Shown piece after piece: positions 25,395-31,716 of a stretch of 32,484 bases of DNA. This DNA comes from an uncultured Pseudomonadota bacterium (GTDB taxonomy: Bacteria > Myxococcota_A > UBA796 > SXON01). The position numbers were made by a program, and so were the translations under genes. Location of the stretch: contig CAIXRH010000275.1 of NCBI GenBank assembly GCA_903921785.1, forward strand, positions 1 through 32,484, given 5' to 3'. The notes below the pieces were generated by a model. That model was not told where the DNA came from and ran no database searches. It was given only the letters and a program-made list of their open reading frames with translations. How positions within the stretch are numbered: position 1 is the stretch's first letter; every line of letters starts with the position of its first letter.

Positions 25395-26053
25395 CCGCCA
25401 CCTCCACACTTCACGATCCAGTCCGCGGCGGGTTGGGCCTGGGTGGCGGACGTCGTCCACCACGCGCCGTCGCGCCGGGTGACGTTCACCGCGATGGAGT
25501 GGGTGGCGTCGACCAGGACGGCGGTGACGCGATGGGCAGGAGGATCGGCGTCGATCCCTGCGAAGAGCTTCCGCGCGGCTTCGCGCCCCGCCTCGACCTG
25601 GGTCGCGTCCAGCGCGGCGGCCATGCCGACGACCCGCCCACGGGCGTACGGCACGTTCTCGAACGGGCGCCCGGACTCGAGCGTGTCGGGGTCCGCGGCG
25701 ACCACGGACCGACCCACGACCACCCGCCAGGGCGTGGAAAGCATGCCGGTGGAGCAGTCGGCCATCGGGGCCCAGGCCTCAAAAGAGAGGTCAATCGTCT
25801 GGGTCTTGCTCACCGGAACCGAGTCCAGGACGGCGGCGGCCTCGGTGAGGTCGGCGAGCACGGGGAGCGTGATCCAGGTCTCGTTGGCCGAGCGCTTCGC
25901 GAGGGTGGTCGCGGTGGGATGATCGGCGGGGATATGGCGACCTCCCTGCGCTTCCCAGGCCGTGAGCGCCTCGTCGAGGTGACCCTGGCGCATGAGCGCG
26001 TCGGGGTCGGGAGGAGCGGGCGTCGCACAGCCGAGGAGCAGGAGCATCACCAT
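25391..26053 (-). CDS. Lipoprotein with TPR-like start
   Basis: The product is 220 residues if started at ATG 26053, or 218 from ATG 26047. The signal peptide ends in lipobox LLGC (Cys9 from ATG 26053). A helix-like segment, DALMRQGHLDEALTAWEAQGG, matches one TPR unit. The rest is a roughly 150-residue mixed alpha/beta domain with ITLPVLADLTEAAAVLDSV and THSIAVNVTRRDGAWW. I recognise no family. A TACGCT hexamer (minus strand, 26061-26056) sits just upstream; with a normal -10 to start-site distance it favours a leaderless start at 26047-26050. This is the first gene of the operon running to 21557. Confidence 0.65.
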   Translation of the reverse strand: MVMLLLLGCATPAPPDPDALMRQGHLDEALTAWEAQGGRHIPADHPTATTLAKRSANETWITLPVLADLTEAAAVLDSVPVSKTQTIDLSFEAWAPMADCSTGMLSTPWRVVVGRSVVAADPDTLESGRPFENVPYARGRVVGMAAALDATQVEAGREAARKLFAGIDADPPAHRVTAVLVDATHSIAVNVTRRDGAWWTTSATQAQPAADWIVKCGGGG

Positions 26054-26123
26054 CGAGCGTATCGCGGCGAGGAGGGAGGAGGATCGCCGACCCCGGGCAT
26101 TGCCGACGCCGCCCCCGGACGAT

Positions 26124-26140
26124 ACACGTTGACACGTCAA
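26124..26140 (+). promoter_or_regulatory. Operator-like repeats upstream of the coiled-coil/zinc-knuckle gene
   Basis: The direct repeat ACACGT-TG-ACACGT (26124-26137) overlaps the inverted pair TTGAC/GTCAA (26129-26133 and 26136-26140). It lies in the 99-nt space between divergent start codons, 13 nt before ATG 26153, with GCGAGG (26141-26146) as ribosome binding site. A regulator site is possible but not proven. Confidence 0.35.
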
Positions 26141-26152
26141 GCGAGGCCCCCG

Positions 26153-26779
26153 ATGTCCCTGGTGGATACCCTTCTGGCCCGAGTGGGCCGGCCCGCGGGC
26201 CGAGCCCTCGATCCCACCATCCGCGACCTCGTGCAGCAGGTGCTCAAGGAGCACGGCTACGCCAGCCCCGCCGAAGTGCAGGCGCTGCGCGACGAGGTGC
26301 GGGACATGCGTACACGCGTGGACGGCATGGCCCGCCGGCTCGACGAGCTCACCCGTCAGGCCGAGACCGCCCGCGGCGAAGCGGCCGCGCGGTCGGCGGA
26401 GGCCAATGCCGCGGCGGTGGCGGCCGGCGCGGGTGCGAAGGTGGAGATCGCGGCCTTGGCGACGCAGGTCGCCGAGCTCCAGGCCCAGCTCGCCGAGCGC
26501 GCGGCAGGCGCACCGGCGGCCACGCCCGCCGCGGTGGCCGACGCCACCCCCGCCGAGCCCACGGGGTGCAAGGTCCCCGGGTGTCCCCACGAATTCCGCA
26601 GCAAGGGCTTCTGTTCGCCCCACTACCAGCAGTGGCGCCGCGGCACGCTCAAGGGTTTTGTCGCGCCCGACGGCCACGTGGCCATCGGCGACCAGACGTT
26701 CCGCGTCAAGACGGCGCTGGCCGGCGGGCTGGCCGAGCTGCGTGGCGAGACGCTGTACGTGGACGGTCAGGCGGTCTGA
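26153..26779 (+). CDS. Coiled-coil protein with a C-terminal CCCH zinc knuckle
   Basis: The 208-residue product starts at ATG 26153. Residues 20-120 are helical and heptad-like (DEVRDMRTRVDGMARRLDEL, then VAELQAQLAERAAG), with an Ala-rich middle. Residues 134-170 carry a compact zinc-site candidate, C139-x4-C144-x9-C154-x2-H157, with the run SKGFCSPHYQQWRRGTL. I recall this knuckle from hypothetical proteins of myxobacteria, where it may bind nucleic acid, but no characterised function is known to me. The last 40 residues form a small beta hairpin (FRVKTALAGGLAELRGETLYVDG). The gene is divergent from a lipoprotein and convergent with GH92. Confidence 0.75.
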   Translation: MSLVDTLLARVGRPAGRALDPTIRDLVQQVLKEHGYASPAEVQALRDEVRDMRTRVDGMARRLDELTRQAETARGEAAARSAEANAAAVAAGAGAKVEIAALATQVAELQAQLAERAAGAPAATPAAVADATPAEPTGCKVPGCPHEFRSKGFCSPHYQQWRRGTLKGFVAPDGHVAIGDQTFRVKTALAGGLAELRGETLYVDGQAV

Positions 26780-28954
26780 TCACTCGTAGCGAAACACGAG
26801 GCTCCCGCCCCCGCGCAGCTCCCCGTGATCAAACGTGGGCTTCGTCCACGGGATCCCGTTGAGCTCCACCGAGGCGAGGGTCCCCTCGCCTTCCCGCCAC
26901 ACGTCGAACGTGCCCCCGGGCACGGGGAAGCGGACGTGCTCAAACGCGGGTTCACCGAGGATGTAGGTCCGGGTTCCGGCGATCGGGTAGAAGCCGGAGG
27001 CGGCGAAGAGGTACCAGGCCGAGAGCGTCCCGGCGTCGTCGTTGCCGGCGAGACCGTCGGGGTCGTGGTGGTACTGGCTCTCCCGGATCCAGTCGACCCA
27101 CTCCGCAGCGGCGGCGGGGTCGCCCCAAAGCGCGAAGAGCCAGGCGGCGTGGAGATCGGGCTCGTTGCCGTGCCAATACCAGGCGCCGGGGCCGAGGAGC
27201 TGCCCCTCCGCCTTGGCCTCGGTGAAGAACTCGGTGAGCCGCGCACGCGCGGCCTCCTTCCCCCCCAGCGTCTCCGCGAGGCCGGCGGCGTCCCACGGCG
27301 CGAGCCAGAGGTACTGGCGGGCATTGCCCTCCACGAACTCGTCCGACCAGGAGATGTCGGAGAACTCGGCGTCGAACGTACCGTCGCTGTGACGGGCGTG
27401 AAAGTAGCCCACGTCGGCGTCGTAGAGGTTCGGGTACTGCCGGGCGCGCCAGGCGAAGTGGGCGGCGTTGTCGGGATCGCCCATGCGCTGACCGGCGAGC
27501 GCCAGCGCTTCGTCCGCCCAGCTGAGCTCCAGCTGCCACGCGACGCTGCCGCCCTGCACGTCGGACGGGATGAAGCCCAGCGCCTCCAGCTCCGGGATGG
27601 CCGGACGCGCGTTGTACGGGTATTCACCAATGCCTCGCGCCTGATCCACCATCAAGGGCCACGCGGCATCCCGGTCCCAACCGGGGACGTCCTTCACGAT
27701 CGCGTCGGCGAGGGCGATGTCGGCCGGGGCGCCGATCATCGAGCCGCCTTCGGAGCGCGCCACCGGCCAGCGGGGGAAGGCGCCGCCCTGCTGGCGCATC
27801 GCCAACAGCGACTGCGCAGCGCTGGCCGCATCCCCCGGGTAGAACAGGTCGAACGCCGGATGGACGGTGCGATAGGTGTCCCAGAGCGACAGGTCGCTAT
27901 GGTAGCTCCAGCCGTCGGCGGTGTGGACCTCGCCGTCGAAGCCGACGTAGCGGCCGTCGGCGTCCGAGTAGAGGGTGGGCATCTGGAGGAGGTGGTAGAG
28001 CGCGGTCCAGAAGATGGCAGCGTGGTCGTCGTCGGCCCCATCGAGCTGCCAGCCGGCGAAGCGACCGGCCCATTCCGCGCGGGTGGCGGCCACCGTGTCC
28101 TCGATGGGCTGGTCCTCCGGAAGCTCGGCGTCGAGGTTGGCCTTCGCCGCCGCCACGTCGATGAGCGACACGCCCACGCGAAGCCGCGCTTCGTTTCCGG
28201 CGAGGTGCAGCACGGCGCCGACCTCACTGCCGGTCGCGTCCGCCGGCGCCCCGGCCACCACCTCGCCCTCCGACCATGTGTTCGCGGAGACGATCCCGGT
28301 GTCCACCACGGCGTAGAAGTAGAGCGGGAACGAGCCGGAGAAGCTGTCGTCGTTGGTCATGAACCCGGAGACCACGCCGGCCTCGGCGTCGACGTCGATG
28401 CGCGCGCCGAGGTTCTCGCCGTAGGAGACGTAGCCGAGGTCGATGGCGAGGGTCGGATCGGCGACACTGCTCGGAAACACGTAGCGGTGCTGCCCCGCGT
28501 GCGCAGTGGCGGCGAGCGTCACCTCCGTGCCATCCGCGAGGGTGACCGCGTAGCGCCCCGGGCTCGCCGACTCGTCGGCATGATCAAACGCTTGGCGCCA
28601 GTCTTCGGGACCGCGGACAGTGTCGGGCAGGCTGTCGCCCGGCATGAACAGCAGGTCCCCGAGACCGGGCACGCCGACGCCGTGCATGTGGGTGTGAGAG
28701 AACCCTTCGATGTGATCGTCGGGGTACCAGTACCCGGAGCAGTGGAAGGCGCCGATGCCCAGGCTGCCGTTGGAGGTGTCCGGCCCGAGCTTCACCATGC
28801 CGAACGGGGCGGTGGCAGCCGGAGTGGCGGAACCTACGCGGAAACCAGGCCCCCCGGTGGCGATGAAGGGGTCCACCTCGTCCACCGGATCGACGGGGGT
28901 CCAGCCTTCTCCCGTGGCACATCCGCCCAACGCCGCCAGCCAGACCAGGGTCAT
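26780..28954 (-). CDS. GH92-family alpha-mannosidase lipoprotein
   Basis: The 724-residue product matches glycoside hydrolase family 92 (calcium-dependent exo-alpha-1,2-mannosidases) in length and motifs. After the lipobox LGGC (Cys12) and a short Asp-rich linker come VDPFIATGGPG, AAPFGMVKLGPDT-like (ATAPFGMVKLGPDT) and HIEGFSHTHMHGVGV, all near the N-terminal beta-sandwich. The alpha/alpha-barrel part contains SLWDTYRTVHPAFDL, and GLAGNDDAGTLSAWYLFAASGFYPI is the family's C-terminal signature. It would cleave alpha-1,2-linked mannose from glycans outside the cell. It stands alone, without transporters or regulators of polysaccharide-utilisation type. TTAGGT (minus strand, 28967-28962) lies 7 nt before the ATG, with no Shine-Dalgarno. 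Confidence 0.93.
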   Translation of the reverse strand: MTLVWLAALGGCATGEGWTPVDPVDEVDPFIATGGPGFRVGSATPAATAPFGMVKLGPDTSNGSLGIGAFHCSGYWYPDDHIEGFSHTHMHGVGVPGLGDLLFMPGDSLPDTVRGPEDWRQAFDHADESASPGRYAVTLADGTEVTLAATAHAGQHRYVFPSSVADPTLAIDLGYVSYGENLGARIDVDAEAGVVSGFMTNDDSFSGSFPLYFYAVVDTGIVSANTWSEGEVVAGAPADATGSEVGAVLHLAGNEARLRVGVSLIDVAAAKANLDAELPEDQPIEDTVAATRAEWAGRFAGWQLDGADDDHAAIFWTALYHLLQMPTLYSDADGRYVGFDGEVHTADGWSYHSDLSLWDTYRTVHPAFDLFYPGDAASAAQSLLAMRQQGGAFPRWPVARSEGGSMIGAPADIALADAIVKDVPGWDRDAAWPLMVDQARGIGEYPYNARPAIPELEALGFIPSDVQGGSVAWQLELSWADEALALAGQRMGDPDNAAHFAWRARQYPNLYDADVGYFHARHSDGTFDAEFSDISWSDEFVEGNARQYLWLAPWDAAGLAETLGGKEAARARLTEFFTEAKAEGQLLGPGAWYWHGNEPDLHAAWLFALWGDPAAAAEWVDWIRESQYHHDPDGLAGNDDAGTLSAWYLFAASGFYPIAGTRTYILGEPAFEHVRFPVPGGTFDVWREGEGTLASVELNGIPWTKPTFDHGELRGGGSLVFRYE

Positions 28955-29136
28955 GGCCGCGACCTAACCTGCGGGGCCCGGCTACCGCCCAATGTAGCGG
29001 TACGGCAGGTTTGGCGCGGCCTCGGCGACGACGCCTCGCGAGGACCAGGGGAGCCGCGGATCGTGCGCAACGTCCTGAACCTACAACGTTCGCACTGGGC
29101 CCAGGCCGGTGAGTAAAACCCATCCCAAACTTTAGC
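28955..29136. other. Noncoding space upstream of the GH92 gene
   Basis: These 182 bases hold the GH92 promoter (minus strand) and the 3' end of the preceding minus-strand cluster. The region 29110-29140 is notably AT-rich for this window. A short inverted pair GCTAC/GTAGC is at 28981-28985 and 28994-28998. No gene was recognised. Confidence 0.4.
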
Positions 29137-29511
29137 TTACGCCAAAGCCACCGCCGCGCGGGCCGCCAGCGCGCGCGCCGCGAACGCGGGATGCGCTTGC
29201 ACGTCGCCGCCGAACTCCGGCGCCACCTCGACCAGCCGCAGCGCCAGCGCGAGCCGCGCCGGCATCACGTCCGGGGGCGGGTTCCCGAACCCGGAGAGCG
29301 ACCGGTCGAGCAGCTCGTCCAAGGTCGGAGACGCACCCGTAGACCAGGCGTCCATCAGCAGGTCGCGCAGGAGGCCGACGTGCCCGCCTCGCCCCGTCAG
29401 CCCGGCGCGCTCGCAGATCGCGCGCGCCAGCTCTCCCGCCAACCACCGCCGACCGCGTACGCCGACCCCAGCCGGTGCGGCGAGGAGGCGATTGGCGTTG
29501 ATCGGGGCCAT
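29137..29511 (-). CDS. Small helical protein at the end of the ACP/reductase cluster
   Basis: The 124-residue product starts at ATG 29511, 13 nt after the reductase stop. It is almost all alpha-helical, Ala/Leu/Arg-rich, with two amphipathic blocks (RRWLAGELARAICERAGL and ARLALALRLVEVAPEFGGDV). No signal peptide and no membrane segment are seen. I recognise no family. Its position suggests a function with the acyl carrier protein and reductase, but a chance open frame in high-GC DNA cannot be ruled out. Confidence 0.45.
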   Translation of the reverse strand: MAPINANRLLAAPAGVGVRGRRWLAGELARAICERAGLTGRGGHVGLLRDLLMDAWSTGASPTLDELLDRSLSGFGNPPPDVMPARLALALRLVEVAPEFGGDVQAHPAFAARALAARAAVALA

Positions 29512-29524
29512 GGCCCCGGGTCGG

Positions 29525-30421
29525 TCAGCGCGGGCGCAGCTTGAGCTCAGGCGGTTCCACGACGATGCCGTGGCGCGTGGCGGCCTCGCCGAACCCCCGC
29601 ACCGTGTCCGCCGAGAGGGCCCGGCCGTTCTGCCACGCCGCCGCCCGGCCCTCCAGAAGCTGAACCAGGGGCTCCAGGAGGCAGGCGTAGACGTGGTCGA
29701 CACCGTAGCCCGCGACAACGTGGAAGATCCAGCCCCAGGCGTCGCGAGACCAGCCCTTCGGGAGCGGGAGGCGCTCGCCGGGGACCACCTTCACCCCGGG
29801 GCCGGCCGGACCGCTCAGCGTGGGCGGCAGCGCCACGTCGATGAGGGTGGTGCCCGGGGCGAGGCGGTCCGGCGCGACGGTGCCACCGGTGGTGTGGGCG
29901 CCCACCACCACCGGAAACTCCCGCAGGTCCTGTGGATCTGCGACCGCGCCGAGCAGCTCCACGAGCGCGCGCCCGACGGTGCCTCGACCGCCCACCACGG
30001 CGGTCGGACGGTCGCCCCGGACCGACTCCGTGAGCTTCCACGCCGCCCACGCCGTGGCGGCGTTGCCGGTGGTGACGGGGAGGCCACACCGTTCCTGGAG
30101 CGCGGTGCCGCGACCCGCCACGACGGACAGAACGCTGCCGAGGCCAACGGCGCCGACAGGACCCGCCACCTGCACCGCGCGGTGCATGCTCCGGAGCGCC
30201 GCCTCCTGGTCGGCGAGCAGCTGCGCCGGGAGCATGGGCACACCCACGATCACCCCCTCGATCCCCCGGAAGTGCAGGGTGGCGAGGACGTCGCAGTCGT
30301 CGGGATCGGTGCCGTCGCGGGCGCCGGTGGCCACGCCAAACCGCGCCGTACGCAGGCCCTGGAGCCGCTGCGCGAGCGGCACCAGCGGGTGCACGAGGAA
30401 GGCGAACCGCGGCACCGCCAC
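29525..30421 (-). CDS. Acyl-ACP reductase (AAR)-like oxidoreductase
   Basis: The 298-residue product aligns by eye along its length with cyanobacterial long-chain acyl-[acyl-carrier-protein] reductase (about 341 aa), which makes fatty aldehydes from acyl-ACP with NADPH. Matching blocks are LPAQLLADQEAALRSMHRAV, LPVTTGNAATAWAAW (TTGN conserved), AVVGGRGTVGRALVELLG (Rossmann loop, 142-158) and HVYACLLEPLVQLLEG. The last carries Cys247, in line with the catalytic Cys294 of the Synechococcus enzyme. The C-terminal GEAATRHGI also matches. It is about 40 residues shorter, mainly at the N-terminus and around 160-220. The gene starts 9 nt after an ACP gene, which supports an ACP-bound substrate. No aldehyde-deformylating oxygenase is in the window. 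A FolD/shikimate-dehydrogenase-like role is a weaker alternative. Confidence 0.65.
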   Translation of the reverse strand: MAVPRFAFLVHPLVPLAQRLQGLRTARFGVATGARDGTDPDDCDVLATLHFRGIEGVIVGVPMLPAQLLADQEAALRSMHRAVQVAGPVGAVGLGSVLSVVAGRGTALQERCGLPVTTGNAATAWAAWKLTESVRGDRPTAVVGGRGTVGRALVELLGAVADPQDLREFPVVVGAHTTGGTVAPDRLAPGTTLIDVALPPTLSGPAGPGVKVVPGERLPLPKGWSRDAWGWIFHVVAGYGVDHVYACLLEPLVQLLEGRAAAWQNGRALSADTVRGFGEAATRHGIVVEPPELKLRPR

Positions 30422-30430
30422 GGGGCGGAC

Positions 30431-30862
30431 CTACCCGCCCGCTTTCTGCGCGAGCAGGCCCTGGACGATGTTGTAGAAGGTGCCGACCCGAAGCAGGGTG
30501 CCCACCTCGGAGACCTTCATGCCGGTGCGAAACTCGGCAGGCGGCACCTCGGGCATCGCCTCCGCCAGGCGGTCGAGCGCGGCGCGGGTGAGCACGCCGC
30601 CCACCTCGTAGGCTTCGTTCTCGCCGAGTCCCTGCCGCCCGGTCTGCTCGATGCCGCCACGGGGGATGCGGATGTCGAACGCGCGCTCCAGGCGGAACGC
30701 GATGTCGAGGAGGTCGAGGCTCTCCGCGCCGAGGTCCCCGAGCACGGAGGAGTCGAACGCGACGTCGCCCAGCGAGAGGCCCAGCGCGTCGGCGAAGGCG
30801 CGGCGCACCTTCTCCAGCACAGCGACATCACACTCGTCCTCGGTGGCGACAGGCTTGAACAT
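30431..30862 (-). CDS. Long acyl carrier protein
   Basis: The 143-residue product carries an ACP domain in its first 75 residues: VLEKVRRAFADALGL, then DSSVLGDLGAESLDLLDIAFRLERAFDIRIPRG, with the phosphopantetheine-accepting Ser48 in GAESLD. This is the DSL-motif region with Glu in place of Asp. Helices II and III look normal. Residues about 85-143 are an added helical tail (LTRAALDRLAEAMPEV, VGTFYNIVQGLLAQKA), unlike housekeeping AcpP (about 78 aa). The start is ATG 30862 with GAGGAG four nt upstream. It lies between a ketosynthase-like gene and the reductase, so it probably carries their acyl chain. Confidence 0.88.
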   Translation of the reverse strand: MFKPVATEDECDVAVLEKVRRAFADALGLSLGDVAFDSSVLGDLGAESLDLLDIAFRLERAFDIRIPRGGIEQTGRQGLGENEAYEVGGVLTRAALDRLAEAMPEVPPAEFRTGMKVSEVGTLLRVGTFYNIVQGLLAQKAGG

Positions 30863-30935
30863 GGAGCTCCTCGGCGGCGCCCCCGCCTAGCCCGCCAAGG
30901 GGACGGCCGCCACGGGCGAAGAGGCCCACCGGCGC

Positions 30936-31685
30936 TCAGCCGACGGTGAGCCCGCCGACCCCCACCGGCCCCCCGGCCAAGAGCGCGCGAACCAGCGCGA
31001 CCGGCACGGCCGCCGCCCCGAGCTCCCCGACGGGATCCGCGGCGTGCGGAGCCACCGGTACCCCGGAGCGGACCCGGCGCCCGGCGAGCGGGAGCACGCC
31101 CTCCGCGACGAGCACCACGAACGCGGCCCCCTCTGCGCACGGCACCCCCAGCACCGGCTCGGCGCCGAGCAGCGCATCGGCGCCGCCGGCGATCGCCACG
31201 TCCACCCGGCCCTCCGCGAGGGAGTGGACCGCGTTGGTGAGCGCGACCGCGCCGCCGAGGCGACCATCGCACCAATTGCCGTTGTCCCCCCGCAGGTCCA
31301 AAAGCGCGCTCGCGTAGCCGAGGACGTTGTTGGAGAGCCCCTTCACCAACCACAGCGGCGGCACCATCGGGATGCCGCGCTCGGCGAACGCCTGGAGGTC
31401 GGGCACCGGACCCGAAGCCTCGATGGCCATGGCGAGGTCCTCCACGTCGCCCTGTTGGGGCGAAGCGCCGACGAAGAGCCCGCGCCGTTCAGGGGGGACC
31501 GCCGCCCACCCCGGGACCCCGGCGACCGCCGAGAGCACCGCCGCCACCCCGAGCTGCACGGCGCGGGTCATCGTCTTGAGCGACTTCCGGGGCAGGCCCG
31601 CCGCGAGCGGATCGAAGCCCGGGACGGGGAGTCCGGGGCCCGGGGAGACGTAAAGCGCATGACCGACGAGGAGGACGTTCCGCAC
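30936..31685 (-). CDS. Half-length beta-ketoacyl-synthase-like protein
   Basis: The 249-residue product matches only the N-terminal half of a ketosynthase (full enzymes about 410 aa). Recognised blocks are RRGLFVGASPQQGDVEDL, PPLWLVKGLSNNVLGYASALLDLRGDN (like the NMAAGHISIxxGxxGP segment) and LAEGRVDVAIAGGADALLG. Counting back from the GG of AIAGG, the nucleophile position falls on Arg142; Cys139, three residues earlier in NWCDGR, is the only nearby cysteine. The C-terminal domain with the two catalytic His is absent. It is therefore probably not a condensing enzyme but a chain-length-factor-like or scaffold partner. The start GTG 31685 lacks a Shine-Dalgarno and is 31 nt from the divergent GTG 31717. 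It is the first gene of the ACP/reductase cluster. Confidence 0.72.
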   Translation of the reverse strand: MRNVLLVGHALYVSPGPGLPVPGFDPLAAGLPRKSLKTMTRAVQLGVAAVLSAVAGVPGWAAVPPERRGLFVGASPQQGDVEDLAMAIEASGPVPDLQAFAERGIPMVPPLWLVKGLSNNVLGYASALLDLRGDNGNWCDGRLGGAVALTNAVHSLAEGRVDVAIAGGADALLGAEPVLGVPCAEGAAFVVLVAEGVLPLAGRRVRSGVPVAPHAADPVGELGAAAVPVALVRALLAGGPVGVGGLTVG

Positions 31686-31704
31686 CGGTCGCGTCTATCC
31701 CGGC

Positions 31705-31710
31705 TACGTT
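31705..31710 (+). promoter_or_regulatory. -10-like TACGTT 6 nt before a GTG start
   Basis: TACGTT (31705-31710) is followed by 6 nt and GTG 31717, the same geometry as at 4548 and 8798. The eight bases GCTACGTT (31703-31710) recur before the beta-helix lipoprotein (10673-10680). The 31-nt gap to the divergent ketosynthase-like start means both promoters overlap. Confidence 0.35.
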
Positions 31711-31716
31711 CGGGGC

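Noticed and set aside
26825-29116. 763-codon plus-strand frame opposite the GH92 gene
   Set aside because: The minus strand encodes all GH92 signatures; the plus frame is Arg/Val/Gly-rich without domains.
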